From Parachlamydia sp. (lineage in GTDB: Bacteria; Chlamydiota; Chlamydiia; Chlamydiales; Parachlamydiaceae): a stretch of 9,846 nt of DNA. Below the pieces are notes generated by a model. The model saw only the letters and a program-made list of their open reading frames with translations. It did not search any database and had not been told where the DNA came from. Positions within the stretch are counted from its first letter, which is position 1. Every line of letters begins with the position of its first letter. This document shows positions 1 through 6,729 of the stretch, piece by piece. The stretch covers positions 1 to 9,846 of the forward strand of contig JAJTHR010000103.1 of NCBI GenBank assembly GCA_021298935.1, given 5' to 3'. The translations under genes were made by a program, and so were the position numbers.

Positions 1-203
1 TCTCTCCTTGTTGATATTCAAAGATATCAACTTCGAAAAGATCTTTTAAATCTGAAGCGCTGACAAATCAACTTTATGGTTTTATTTTTGGGAAATGGTA
101 TAAGCTCAGGTAGAACATTGTTTTTTAATATAAAATAATTATTTTTATTAATATCAATTTCTTTTATGACATTTTCAATTTTATTACTAGTTTCTATATT
201 CAC
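1..203 (-). pseudogene. Unrecognised gene start, apparently frameshifted, cut by left edge
   Basis: I do not recognise this product. A GTG at 203-201 is preceded by AAGGGG with a five-base spacer and opens a 58-codon frame that stops with TGA at 29-27. The predicted N-terminus (MNIETSNKIENVIKEIDINK) is Asn/Lys/Ile-rich with no signal peptide or membrane segment. From about codon 46 onward this frame turns into basic residues without obvious character (CQRFRFKRSFRS), whereas the +1 frame from about base 67 to the window edge is open and protein-like (VSASDLKDLFEVDIFEYQQG) but contains no ATG, GTG or TTG. One extra base in the AAA run at 65-67 would explain the break. It may be a true pseudogene, a sequencing indel, or a chance short ORF. 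Composition is more A+T-rich than the ribosomal genes. It lies downstream of the cluster terminator, so it probably has its own promoter. Confidence 0.4.
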
Positions 204-403
204 AAAAACCCCTTAACTTTTATTGTTTGTTAAATCATGGCATAATTATTTTATTAAATTAAATAACAACAAAAAAAATTACTATGTTAATTATTTTTAG
301 AAAGAATAAAAGATATTTGAGTTAGTTATTTAGCAAATTCCCAAATTTAATGTTAAAAACATAAATAAGTTGAGGAAGTAATTGTAAGAAAATCTAGAAA
401 ATT
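204..403. other. A+T-rich intergenic spacer, no gene seen
   Basis: About 200 bases with very low G+C and many A and T runs, lying between the cluster terminator and the left-edge gene. No ORF of useful length, tRNA or repeat array is visible on either strand. It should contain the promoter of the left-edge gene. A TAAAAT on the minus strand at 253-248 could serve as a -10 element, but I find no convincing -35 at the right distance, so no promoter is called. Confidence 0.5.
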
Positions 404-444
404 AAAAAAAAGAATATGATAAAGGGTGTCTAAGACACCCTTTA
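404..444 (-). terminator. Rho-independent terminator after rplQ
   Basis: A perfect 11-base-pair inverted repeat (arms 444-434 and 430-420, core AAGGGTGTC/GACACCCTT) with a three-base loop begins ten bases after the rplQ stop codon. On the minus strand it is followed by eight consecutive T residues at 411-404. The T-run starts eight bases after the stem rather than directly at its foot, which is looser than the textbook arrangement. On the plus strand no T-run follows, so it acts in the cluster's direction only. This is the natural 3' end of the whole ribosomal-protein transcript. Confidence 0.8.
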
Positions 445-454
445 AATCAAAAAA

Positions 455-883
455 TTATTCGGGAAGGTACTCGATGATGCAAGTTGGGGCATTGTCGCCT
501 ACGCGAAAGCCCTGCTTGACTATTCGAGTATAGCCGCCGTTGCGGGATGCAAAACGGGTGCCTAAATCATCAAAGAGTTTTGAGATAACAAAACGGTCAT
601 CGTTAAACGCATCCGTCTTGCCGTTTTTAGCTGCTCTTTGCTCTTTGGGTGTTAAAGAATTGAAGCGAATCATCAATTCCCCGATAGCCTGTCTTCTTGA
701 TGACAATGTATTCTTCTTGGCCAATGTGATCATACGATCGGCATAGCGGCGCAGAGCCTTTGCTTTTGGCACTGTCGTTTGAATACGCTCATTAAAGATT
801 AAAGACTTTAGCATGTTGGCAAACATGCAACGCCGATGAGACGTCGTTCGTCCAAGCTTACATGTTTGATTGAGATGTCTCAT
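455..883 (-). CDS. rplQ: 50S ribosomal protein L17
   Basis: Encodes L17 (142 aa), a 50S protein that binds 23S rRNA near the peptide exit tunnel. The N-terminal block with [14 protein letters not shown] followed by the basic [20 protein letters not shown] segment, and the C-terminal NGGYTRI motif, are diagnostic of the family. The length is close to the roughly 140 aa I recall for chlamydial L17. ATG start; it begins eight bases after the rpoA stop, with a weak SD (TAGG) overlapping that stop codon, so translation is probably coupled to rpoA. It is the last gene of the cluster and is followed directly by a terminator. All family landmarks are intact. Confidence 0.97.
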   Translation of the reverse strand: MRHLNQTCKLGRTTSHRRCMFANMLKSLIFNERIQTTVPKAKALRRYADRMITLAKKNTLSSRRQAIGELMIRFNSLTPKEQRAAKNGKTDAFNDDRFVISKLFDDLGTRFASRNGGYTRIVKQGFRVGDNAPTCIIEYLPE

Positions 884-891
884 ATTAAAAC

Positions 892-1986
892 CTACTTAGC
901 CTCTTCGTGTTTAACTAATTCTTTTTTCTTTTTCTTTTCCTCCCGAAACTGGCGTACTTTATCCTTTACGTTATCCGGAGTAATTCCAAAGCGGCCTAAT
1001 TCCATGCCTAAATGAAGTCCCATTTCATGTAATTTTGCCTTAATTTCATTCAGGGATTTTTTCCCAAAATTTCTAAACTCTAACATTCTGCGCTCTGGAA
1101 TGCAGACAAGCTCAGCTAGAGTTTCAATATTCGCCCCTGTCAGGCAATTTGCCGAACGGACGGAAAGCTCAATTTCATCAATTCCAAGCGAAAGTTTATC
1201 CAACAATTCATCTTGGTCACCATCTCCATCCCCGCCTCTTTCATCAAAAGTGAGGGCATAGTTATTGAATTGGTTGAAAACCTCAAAATGGCGTAGACCA
1301 ATCTGAACAGCAAAGCTGAGTGCTTCTGCAGGAGATATTCTTCCGTCAGTCGTCACTTCAACAATCAGGCGATCAAAATCAGTGTCCTGTCCAACTCTCG
1401 TATTCTCTACAAAATAGTTAACGAGACGTACAGGCGAGAAGGGAGCATCGATAAGAATTTCATCGGATGTCTTATCTCTGATCATGTGCCGTTCTGAAGG
1501 AACATAACCTCTTCCAAAAGCCACACGTAAATCGATCTGGCGTTTCATAGGCTTCGTTACTGTAAAGAGATGAAGATCGGGATTGACAACGTCAAAATTG
1601 CCTTCCAATATAACCTCGCTTAGCGAAACGTCATACTGACCATCATTGCGATCCAAATCGTCTTGCGTCACTTCAACAACTTTTGTTAGGATGCGCGTAT
1701 CCCTTGAACCCGATACATCTTCCATGGGTAATTTGCGAAGCAATGCACCCTTGAAGTTAAGAATGATATTAGTCATATCTTCGACGATTCCTTCAATCGA
1801 CATGTACTCATGTGGAATTCCTTCGATGCGCACAGAGATAATTGCAGGAGCTTCTAAAGAAGAAAGCATCATTCTTCTAAGCGCATTACCAATCGTATGC
1901 CCAAATCCCCTTTCAAACGGTTCAGCCACAAAACGGGCAAAATTAGATACAGGCGAATCTTGATCGCAGGTAATCTTATGAGGCAT
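892..1986 (-). CDS. rpoA: DNA-directed RNA polymerase subunit alpha
   Basis: Encodes the alpha subunit, whose dimer nucleates RNA polymerase assembly and whose C-terminal domain contacts UP elements and activators. From the first ATG the product has 364 aa. The N-terminal domain carries [14 protein letters not shown] (25-38), [12 protein letters not shown] (59-70) and GRGYVPSER (158-166). A Gly/Asp-rich linker lies at 251-260. The C-terminal domain holds VRSANCL (276-282), including the Arg that contacts DNA in E. coli, and a helix-hairpin-helix region near [13 protein letters not shown] (304-316). A Lys-rich tail follows (351-355). Coordinates use the first ATG, but this ATG has no SD, and both the frame and the family similarity continue upstream to an ATT at 2013, giving 373 aa. 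I think that upstream start is the more likely one (separate entry). It lies between rpsK and rplQ, as in bacterial alpha operons. Confidence 0.97.
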   Translation of the reverse strand: MPHKITCDQDSPVSNFARFVAEPFERGFGHTIGNALRRMMLSSLEAPAIISVRIEGIPHEYMSIEGIVEDMTNIILNFKGALLRKLPMEDVSGSRDTRILTKVVEVTQDDLDRNDGQYDVSLSEVILEGNFDVVNPDLHLFTVTKPMKRQIDLRVAFGRGYVPSERHMIRDKTSDEILIDAPFSPVRLVNYFVENTRVGQDTDFDRLIVEVTTDGRISPAEALSFAVQIGLRHFEVFNQFNNYALTFDERGGDGDGDQDELLDKLSLGIDEIELSVRSANCLTGANIETLAELVCIPERRMLEFRNFGKKSLNEIKAKLHEMGLHLGMELGRFGITPDNVKDKVRQFREEKKKKKELVKHEEAK

Positions 1987-2027
1987 TTCAAATTTGCCGT
2001 ATTTTACTGAAATGAAGTGTCTCTCCT
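1987..2027 (-). promoter_or_regulatory. rpoA: rpoA initiation region with SD and candidate AUU start
   Basis: A strong SD (AGGAG, 2027-2023) stands 36 bases upstream of the first rpoA ATG, too far to serve it. In frame with rpoA, nine bases after the SD, is ATT (2013-2011), followed by codons for SVKYGKFE and then the ATG-encoded Met. An in-frame TAG at 2028-2026 limits the extension. As I recall it, chlamydial RpoA has a similar YNKFELPE segment at this place, and E. coli alpha also has about nine residues more before its ERGFGHT motif than the ATG form would have. AUU is a known rare start (infC). Alternatives are initiation at the ATG without an SD, or a base error converting ATG to ATT. 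Confidence 0.6.
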
Positions 2028-2038
2028 AATAGTTGATC

Positions 2039-2446
2039 TTAAACACGACGACGTTTACGTGGACGACATCCATTATGCGGTACAGGCGTCGTATCTCTAA
2101 TTGCTGTAATCATCAAGCCAGCGCTTTGCAATCCACGTACGGCTGATTCTCGACCGGCCCCAGGCCCTTTTAAGTTGACTTCAACTTCTTTCATCCCCAT
2201 CGATGCAGCAATTTTCGCAGCATCTTGAGCAGCGACTGTCGCAGCAAAAGCAGAGGACTTACGTGAACCAGAAAAGTTCACTTTACCCCCTGATGCCCAA
2301 GCGATAACGCGCCCTGAAGGATCAGTAATGGCAATAATCGTATTGTTAAAGGTAGCTTTAACGTGTGCGATTCCTGATGGAACATTTTGAAGAACTTTTT
2401 TCTTCGTCTTCACATTTTTTTTATTTGCTGCGGGTTGCTTACTCAA
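2039..2446 (-). CDS. rpsK: 30S ribosomal protein S11
   Basis: Encodes S11 (135 aa), a 30S platform protein that binds 16S rRNA and contacts S7 and S18 near the E site. The sequence shows the expected [18 protein letters not shown] block, the [19 protein letters not shown] segment, [14 protein letters not shown], and the C-terminal [13 protein letters not shown] signature. A basic N-terminal extension of about 20 residues precedes the core, as in chlamydial relatives. The start codon is TTG at 2446-2444. It is supported by AGGAG with a nine-base spacer, and no in-frame ATG or GTG lies in a usable position upstream. TTG is unusual for a gene that must be expressed strongly. It follows rpsM by 18 bases and precedes rpoA. 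Confidence 0.97.
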   Translation of the reverse strand: MSKQPAANKKNVKTKKKVLQNVPSGIAHVKATFNNTIIAITDPSGRVIAWASGGKVNFSGSRKSSAFAATVAAQDAAKIAASMGMKEVEVNLKGPGAGRESAVRGLQSAGLMITAIRDTTPVPHNGCRPRKRRRV

Positions 2447-2464
2447 AGCAGAGAACTCCTATTC

Positions 2465-2833
2465 TTATTTTTTCTTGTTAGCAACAGTCTTACGACGGCC
2501 TTTACGCGTTCTCGAATTTGTTTTAGTACGCTGTCCCCGAACCGGCAGTCCAAGACGGTGGCGCGTTCCTCGATAAGAGTGTATGCTAATTAAACGTTTG
2601 ATATTGTTCTGAACCTGGCGGCGAAGATCTCCTTCAACGATGTATTCAGAAGTAAGCAGACCGTTTAATCTAGCCATGTCATCTTGCGTCAACTTATTTG
2701 CGCGCAGGTTAGGGTCAAGCCCTAGCTTTGCTATAATCTCATTTGACAAATGTCGGCCAATTCCATATAGATATGTCAAGCTGATTTCTAGTCTTTTGTT
2801 ATCTGGTATATCGATACCTATAATTCTAGGCAT
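2465..2833 (-). CDS. rpsM: 30S ribosomal protein S13
   Basis: Encodes S13 (122 aa), a head protein of the 30S subunit that contacts the P-site tRNA and forms bridges to the 50S subunit. [14 protein letters not shown] at the start, the helix-two-turn-helix region around [13 protein letters not shown], and the basic C-terminus with [21 protein letters not shown] (87-107 region) are family hallmarks. A clear SD (AGGAG, six-base spacer) precedes the ATG. It is the first gene after the 148-base gap that separates it from secY, and the gap carries a promoter-like site, so it may be the first gene of an independently transcribed alpha block. The IF1 and L36 genes that often precede rpsM in other bacteria are absent here. 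Confidence 0.97.
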   Translation of the reverse strand: MPRIIGIDIPDNKRLEISLTYLYGIGRHLSNEIIAKLGLDPNLRANKLTQDDMARLNGLLTSEYIVEGDLRRQVQNNIKRLISIHSYRGTRHRLGLPVRGQRTKTNSRTRKGRRKTVANKKK

Positions 2834-2862
2834 TGAGGTCTCCTAATTTTTTCGAAAAACGA

Positions 2863-2904
2863 ATTGTAAATAATATACTAATTCTAATTATTTTGCAACG
2901 TCAA
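2863..2904 (-). promoter_or_regulatory. Candidate housekeeping-sigma promoter for rpsM-rpsK-rpoA-rplQ
   Basis: In the 148-base gap between secY and rpsM the minus strand reads TTGCAA (2898-2893), a 17-base A+T-rich spacer, then TATTAT (2875-2870). This is four of six matches to the -35 consensus and five of six to the -10, with ideal spacing. An overlapping TTGACG (2904-2899), five of six to the -35 consensus, lies just upstream, with TAGTAT 18 bases further on as a weaker partner. Transcription would begin near 2863, leaving a leader of about 30 bases with the rpsM SD. No terminator is seen between secY and this site, so read-through from the spc block is also expected. Confidence 0.55.
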
Positions 2905-2981
2905 ACCGTCTCATTTTCACTTAAAACATAGCCTACCAGTATAACTAGTCGAGCTCCTGTTTGAAAATAGAGCTTTTAGCG

Positions 2982-4346
2982 TCAGCGCACACGTCCTTTC
3001 TTCATAAAGCCATCATAGCGCTTCATTAAAAGATGGGACTCAACTTGTTTCATTGTATCTAATACAACACCTACCAGAATCAATAGGGTCGTTCCGCCAA
3101 AAAAGTAACTGATCGTCTGCGGAACCCCTAAAACTCTCCCAATCATTGAAGGCAGAATAGCAATCAGAGCTAAGAAAACCGCACCTAATAAAGTGATGCG
3201 ATTCATTGTCGACTCTAAATAATCTTGCGTAGGCTTTCCTTGGCGAATCCCAGGGATAAAGGCCCCATTCTTCTTCATATCAGATGCAATTTGGTCAGGC
3301 CTAAATTGCGTTGCTGTCCAAAAATAAGTGAAAAAGATAATCAGTCCGACAAAGAAGAGCATGTAGAGTGCTCCACCAGGCGAAATCAAACTAGCTACTT
3401 CACCAAACCAATTCCCACTTCCAATAAAAGTTGCCAAAGTAGCTGGAAACATGAGCAAGGAAGAGGCAAAAATAACAGGAATAACACCTGCATAGTTAAT
3501 TTTTAAGGGAATATATGAATTTCCCCCTTGAACTTCTTTTCTTCCCACAACCCGTCTAGCGTGCTGAAGAGGAATGCGTCGATGTCCTTGGATGACAAGG
3601 ATTGTCGCAATTGTCACAAGGACAAATACTGCAGCTAAAACAAGAATTGAAGAGAGGGTCATCTGGCCCGGCTGCTGGGAATCCAGATTCAATTGCTGCA
3701 AAATAATGCCCATGGCACTAGGAATTTGCGAAAGCACACCCAGGCATATAATCAAGCTAATTCCGTTTCCAATTCCTTTTTCAGTGATTTGCTCACCCAC
3801 CCACATGAGAAACATGGTTCCAGTCGTCATAGTGAAAATGGTAATTAAATAAAACAGCCAGGGTACTCCAAAGGCTGTAATGTCTAATAATTCCCCTGCC
3901 ACAATGCCTGGTCTAGATAAATTCATCTGAATGGCATATTTTGCAAAAAGCGCCGATTGCACACAGGAGAGAATAATTGTAAGAAAGCGAGTCCAACGAT
4001 TAACTTTTCTTTTCCCGGATTCTCCATTTTCCCGAATTTCTCTCTGCAAGCTTGGAATGAGCGCCACTAACAGCTGCATGATAATTGAAGCTGAAATATA
4101 GGGGGTGACGCTCAAAGCGATGACAGTCATCTGCGAAAAGGCGCCGCCTGAGAAAATATCTACCATTTGGAAAAGATTCTGACTACCCCCTGTGGCATGT
4201 TTAAAAAAACTTACAGCAATCTCACCATTAATCCCAGGAACCGGAATGAAAGTTCCTATCCTGCAGACCGCCAGCATGAGAAGGGTAAACAAAATCTTTG
4301 TCTTAAGTTCAGGTATCTGAAAAACGCGTTGTAATCCGTTCAGCAT
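2982..4346 (-). CDS. secY: Protein translocase subunit SecY
   Basis: Encodes the pore subunit of the SecYEG translocon in the inner membrane (454 aa), which passes unfolded proteins across the membrane and releases helices sideways into it. Ten hydrophobic segments are expected and can be followed through the sequence, starting near 17-36. Conserved landmarks are FIPVPGIN (33-40), [14 protein letters not shown] (57-70, plug region), [17 protein letters not shown] (184-200), the cytoplasmic loop with [13 protein letters not shown] (258-270), and the SecA- and ribosome-contacting loop [19 protein letters not shown] (348-366) ending RQGKPT. The tail [12 protein letters not shown] is typical. Length is close to the chlamydial family. 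It follows rplO by 35 bases, but no SD precedes the ATG, which is unusual for this cluster. No other in-frame start fits better. Confidence 0.97.
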   Translation of the reverse strand: MLNGLQRVFQIPELKTKILFTLLMLAVCRIGTFIPVPGINGEIAVSFFKHATGGSQNLFQMVDIFSGGAFSQMTVIALSVTPYISASIIMQLLVALIPSLQREIRENGESGKRKVNRWTRFLTIILSCVQSALFAKYAIQMNLSRPGIVAGELLDITAFGVPWLFYLITIFTMTTGTMFLMWVGEQITEKGIGNGISLIICLGVLSQIPSAMGIILQQLNLDSQQPGQMTLSSILVLAAVFVLVTIATILVIQGHRRIPLQHARRVVGRKEVQGGNSYIPLKINYAGVIPVIFASSLLMFPATLATFIGSGNWFGEVASLISPGGALYMLFFVGLIIFFTYFWTATQFRPDQIASDMKKNGAFIPGIRQGKPTQDYLESTMNRITLLGAVFLALIAILPSMIGRVLGVPQTISYFFGGTTLLILVGVVLDTMKQVESHLLMKRYDGFMKKGRVR

Positions 4347-4381
4347 TTGTCTATCATCGGGTTATAGGTTGAAAAGAAAAA

Positions 4382-4831
4382 CTATTTTTCAATTTCAAAA
4401 TGGATTTTCGCATGCGTTAATTTTTCGCGTGCACTATCAGAAATTGCATTGACGTAGATTTTTAAATTCTTTGTCAATTCGCCATTACCTAGTAGCTTAA
4501 TCCCATTTGTTTTTCCACTAATAATTCCACGCTCTCTTAGACTCAGCTCGTTGACAGTTTCCCCATCTTGAAAAATGGCGTCAATCTGATCAAGGTTGAT
4601 AACGTCTAATTCGCGTCTGAAGCAGGCATTGCTAAATCCTCGGATAGGCAATTTCATGAATAAAGGCATCTGACCGCCCTCTTTTCCCCATCTTCTTTTA
4701 TAACCAGAGCGTGATCCAGCACCTTTTTCACCGCGTCCGCATGTCTTTCCTGATTTTGAGCCAATACCGCGGCCCACTCGTTTACGGGCTTTGCGTACAC
4801 GGCATGTATCTTTGAGTGTATTTAAATTCAT
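4382..4831 (-). CDS. rplO: 50S ribosomal protein L15
   Basis: Encodes L15 (149 aa), a late-assembling 50S protein with a long basic N-terminal extension threaded through 23S rRNA. The segment from RKRVGRGIGSKSGKTCGRG to GSRSGYKRRWGKEGGQMPL and then LPIRGFSN is diagnostic. The frame is open further upstream, into rpsE, but family similarity begins at MNLNTLKD. Two adjacent ATGs (4834 and 4831) follow AGGAG with four- and seven-base spacers, and I chose the second for its better spacing; the first would add a single Met. The SD overlaps the rpsE stop codon, so translation is probably coupled. In many bacteria rpmD (L30) lies between rpsE and rplO; here there is no room for it. Confidence 0.95.
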   Translation of the reverse strand: MNLNTLKDTCRVRKARKRVGRGIGSKSGKTCGRGEKGAGSRSGYKRRWGKEGGQMPLFMKLPIRGFSNACFRRELDVINLDQIDAIFQDGETVNELSLRERGIISGKTNGIKLLGNGELTKNLKIYVNAISDSAREKLTHAKIHFEIEK

Positions 4832-4841
4832 CATAACTCTC

Positions 4842-5345
4842 CTACAGCCCTCTTCTCTGCTTAATTTCTTGTCTTGGAAGTAATTCTCCAAGCGCTTTAA
4901 AAGTTGCTTTTACTTGGTTGATCGGATTGCTGGACCCTAAATTTTTAGCCATTACGTCCTTCACTCCGGCAAGTTCTAGCACTGCACGGACTTTTGAACC
5001 AGCAATAACGCCTGTTCCTACAGGAGCCGGCTTAAGCAAGACGGTCGCTCCATCCCAGTGAATCTTCACTTCATGGGGGATAGTTGTCCCTTCCATTGGA
5101 CAGCCGATCATGTTTTTGCGTGCTGCTTCGCCCCCTTTACGAATGGCGTCTGTTAACTCATTTGCCTTCGCAAAACCGTAGCCCACACGTCCTTTGCCAT
5201 CTCCAACTAAGATAAGAGCAGAAAAGCTAAATTTACGCCCCCCTTTCACAACCTTAGCACAGCGATTGATATACAAAACTTTTTCTGTGATGTCGCTTTC
5301 AGGTTTCTCTCTTTCCTTTCTTGGAGACTCATTGTTCTTTGCCAT
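4842..5345 (-). CDS. rpsE: 30S ribosomal protein S5
   Basis: Encodes S5 (167 aa), a 30S protein near the decoding centre and mRNA entry that influences translational accuracy. After a charged N-terminal tail the double-stranded-RNA-binding-like domain runs from about 22 to 85, with INRCAKVVKGGRKFSFSAL and GDGKGRVGYGFAKANE. The C-terminal domain contains PAPVGTGVIAG (107-117) and NPINQVKATFKAL (140-152). Length agrees with the chlamydial family (about 165 aa). The ATG is preceded by an AAGGAAGAG SD and sits 19 bases after rplR. Its TAG stop overlaps the SD of rplO. Confidence 0.97.
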   Translation of the reverse strand: MAKNNESPRKEREKPESDITEKVLYINRCAKVVKGGRKFSFSALILVGDGKGRVGYGFAKANELTDAIRKGGEAARKNMIGCPMEGTTIPHEVKIHWDGATVLLKPAPVGTGVIAGSKVRAVLELAGVKDVMAKNLGSSNPINQVKATFKALGELLPRQEIKQRRGL

Positions 5346-5364
5346 GACTCTTCCTTATTCCTTC

Positions 5365-5736
5365 TTAAAATTGTAGTCCGCCAGCACGAGCTGCGTCGGC
5401 AAGCTCGGCTAAAACGCCATGGTATTTAAAAGGTCCACGATCGAAGACCACTTCTTTGATATTTTTGCTTTTCGCAATTTCTGCAATCTGTTCGCCTAAT
5501 TTGCGTGCAGAAGCTTTATTCTTCTTATTAAATTCAGTGTTGCGATTTTCCTTAGTAAACGTAGCGGTACCACCGAGCGTTCTTCCGGACTCATCATCAA
5601 TCAGCTGAGCTTGAATGTGATTATTGCTTTTTACAACGCACAAACGGGGTTTTTCACTATTTCCACGCAATTTTTTTCGTACGCGATAGGCCCGCTTAGT
5701 GCGCAGCGTTGTTTTTTTTTCAGATTGACTAGCCAT
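5365..5736 (-). CDS. rplR: 50S ribosomal protein L18
   Basis: Encodes L18 (123 aa), which with L5 binds 5S rRNA and anchors it in the central protuberance of the 50S subunit. The basic N-terminus (KRAYRVRKKLRG), the KPRLCVVKSNNHIQAQLIDD strand region, and the C-terminal FDRGPFKYHGVLAELADAAR followed by GGLQF are characteristic. An AAGGGA SD precedes the ATG, 14 bases after rplF. It lies between rplF and rpsE, as in nearly all bacterial spc operons. Confidence 0.97.
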   Translation of the reverse strand: MASQSEKKTTLRTKRAYRVRKKLRGNSEKPRLCVVKSNNHIQAQLIDDESGRTLGGTATFTKENRNTEFNKKNKASARKLGEQIAEIAKSKNIKEVVFDRGPFKYHGVLAELADAARAGGLQF

Positions 5737-5750
5737 AGGTTCCCTTAAGC

Positions 5751-6293
5751 TTATTTCTTAGCAGCTGCTTTTCCTGCTTTCTTACGTACATATTCTCCTA
5801 CATAGCGAATTCCCTTCCCTTGATAAGGTTCAGGAGGACGCTTACTGCGAATAGTCGCAGCGAATTGCCCAATCAGGTGCTTGTCGAAACCGGAAATTGT
5901 AATTTGCGTATTTTTCTCAACTTTCACCGTCAATCCTTTAGGGATAGGCAGCTTTGTTGGATGAGAAAAACCGAGTTGCAAATCAAGAAGTTCTCCCTGA
6001 ACTGCTGCACGGTAACCAACCCCAATCATTTCCAGTTTCTTTTCGAATCCCTCGGATGTTCCTACAACCATATTATGGATGAGTGTACGATAAAGACCGT
6101 GGAAGTGTGCCAAATCAGCCTCTTCATCGGCTAAAGAGACTAAGACCTCATTTCCTTCGACTTTTACGTCAATTCCGGGAACTATTTTTTGAGTTAAAGA
6201 TCCTTTGGGACCTTTCACTGCAATTTCATCATTTGATACTTTAACCTCAACGCCTGAAGGAAGAGGAATGGGTAATTTACCTTTACGAGACAT
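5751..6293 (-). CDS. rplF: 50S ribosomal protein L6
   Basis: Encodes L6 (180 aa), a 50S protein near the sarcin-ricin loop and factor-binding site. It shows the two repeated L6 domains: the first around [20 protein letters not shown], the second beginning near the [15 protein letters not shown] segment and ending in the family signature [12 protein letters not shown] before a basic tail. The reading frame also offers a GTG six bases upstream at 6299, but this lies only three bases from the AAGGAG SD, while the ATG at 6293 has nine bases and gives the usual MSRKGK N-terminus, so I chose the ATG. It follows rpsH by 20 bases. Confidence 0.96.
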   Translation of the reverse strand: MSRKGKLPIPLPSGVEVKVSNDEIAVKGPKGSLTQKIVPGIDVKVEGNEVLVSLADEEADLAHFHGLYRTLIHNMVVGTSEGFEKKLEMIGVGYRAAVQGELLDLQLGFSHPTKLPIPKGLTVKVEKNTQITISGFDKHLIGQFAATIRSKRPPEPYQGKGIRYVGEYVRKKAGKAAAKK

Positions 6294-6313
6294 GATCACT
6301 TACTCCTTCAACG

Positions 6314-6715
6314 TTACCAAATCAAACACAATAGTTCGCCGCCAATTCCACGCTGGGTGGCTTCCTTTCCCGCCATTACACCTTGCGATGTAGAGACAAT
6401 AGAAAGTCCCATGTTTCCATAAAAACGTGGAATGTCATGGTGGCCGACGTATTTGCGTAAGCCTGGTTTTGAAATTCTTTTTAAGCCTTTAATGACCGGG
6501 TATCTTCCATTTGTATATTTCAAAAACAAACGGATGGTGCCCCTTTGGTTCTCATCTACTTTAACTAGATAATTTTCAATAAACCCTTGATTTTTTAGGA
6601 TTTCAGCAAGGGTTTGCTTCATTTTGCTCCAGTTGATATCGACATAGCGATGATAAGCTGCCGTGGCGTTGCGAATCCTTGTGAGGAAATCGGCTACTGG
6701 GTCGCTGACTGCCAT
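6314..6715 (-). CDS. rpsH: 30S ribosomal protein S8
   Basis: Encodes S8 (133 aa), a primary 16S rRNA-binding protein of the 30S central domain. In E. coli it also represses the spc operon by binding its mRNA near the L5 gene. The N-terminal DPVADFLTRIRNA and the C-terminal STSQGVMAGKEATQRGIGGELL ending in LIW are family signatures. An AAGGA SD with a tight three-base spacer, and AGGAG just upstream of it, precede the ATG. The gene begins 14 bases after rplE; the S14 gene normally found between them is missing. I could not identify an S8-type binding site by eye. Confidence 0.97.
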   Translation of the reverse strand: MAVSDPVADFLTRIRNATAAYHRYVDINWSKMKQTLAEILKNQGFIENYLVKVDENQRGTIRLFLKYTNGRYPVIKGLKRISKPGLRKYVGHHDIPRFYGNMGLSIVSTSQGVMAGKEATQRGIGGELLCLIW

Positions 6716-6729
6716 AATTCCTTCTCCTA

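Noticed and set aside
10..31. Eight-base-pair inverted repeat GTTGATAT/ATATCAAC
   Set aside because: It lies inside the apparently coding +1 frame of the left-edge gene, is A+T-rich, and has no adjacent T-run, so chance or codon content explains it.
540..746. Plus-strand ORF opposite rplQ, and other plus-strand ORFs opposite the ribosomal genes (for example 3225-3506, 5820-6134, 8637-8978, 9115-9525)
   Set aside because: Each lies wholly or almost wholly inside a well-identified conserved gene on the other strand, and the translations show no recognisable domain. They are shadows of the real coding frames.
2848..2859. Palindrome TTTTTCGAAAAA before rpsM as a possible terminator
   Set aside because: It has no loop and no G+C-rich stem, and it lies downstream of the predicted promoter beside the rpsM SD.
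2932..2981. Weak inverted repeats after the secY stop (AGCTC/GAGCT with a 13-base loop, ACTAGT/ACTGGT) as a secY terminator
   Set aside because: The stems are only five or six base pairs, one of them with a wobble pair, and no T-run follows, so no intrinsic terminator is supported.
4835..4891. Longer rplO start at ATG 4891, overlapping the end of rpsE
   Set aside because: The extra residues do not match L15, and a strong SD sits just before the ATGs at 4834 and 4831, where family similarity begins.
6294..6299. GTG start for rplF six bases upstream of the chosen ATG
   Set aside because: It is only three bases from the SD, whereas the ATG has nine bases and gives the usual MSRK N-terminus.
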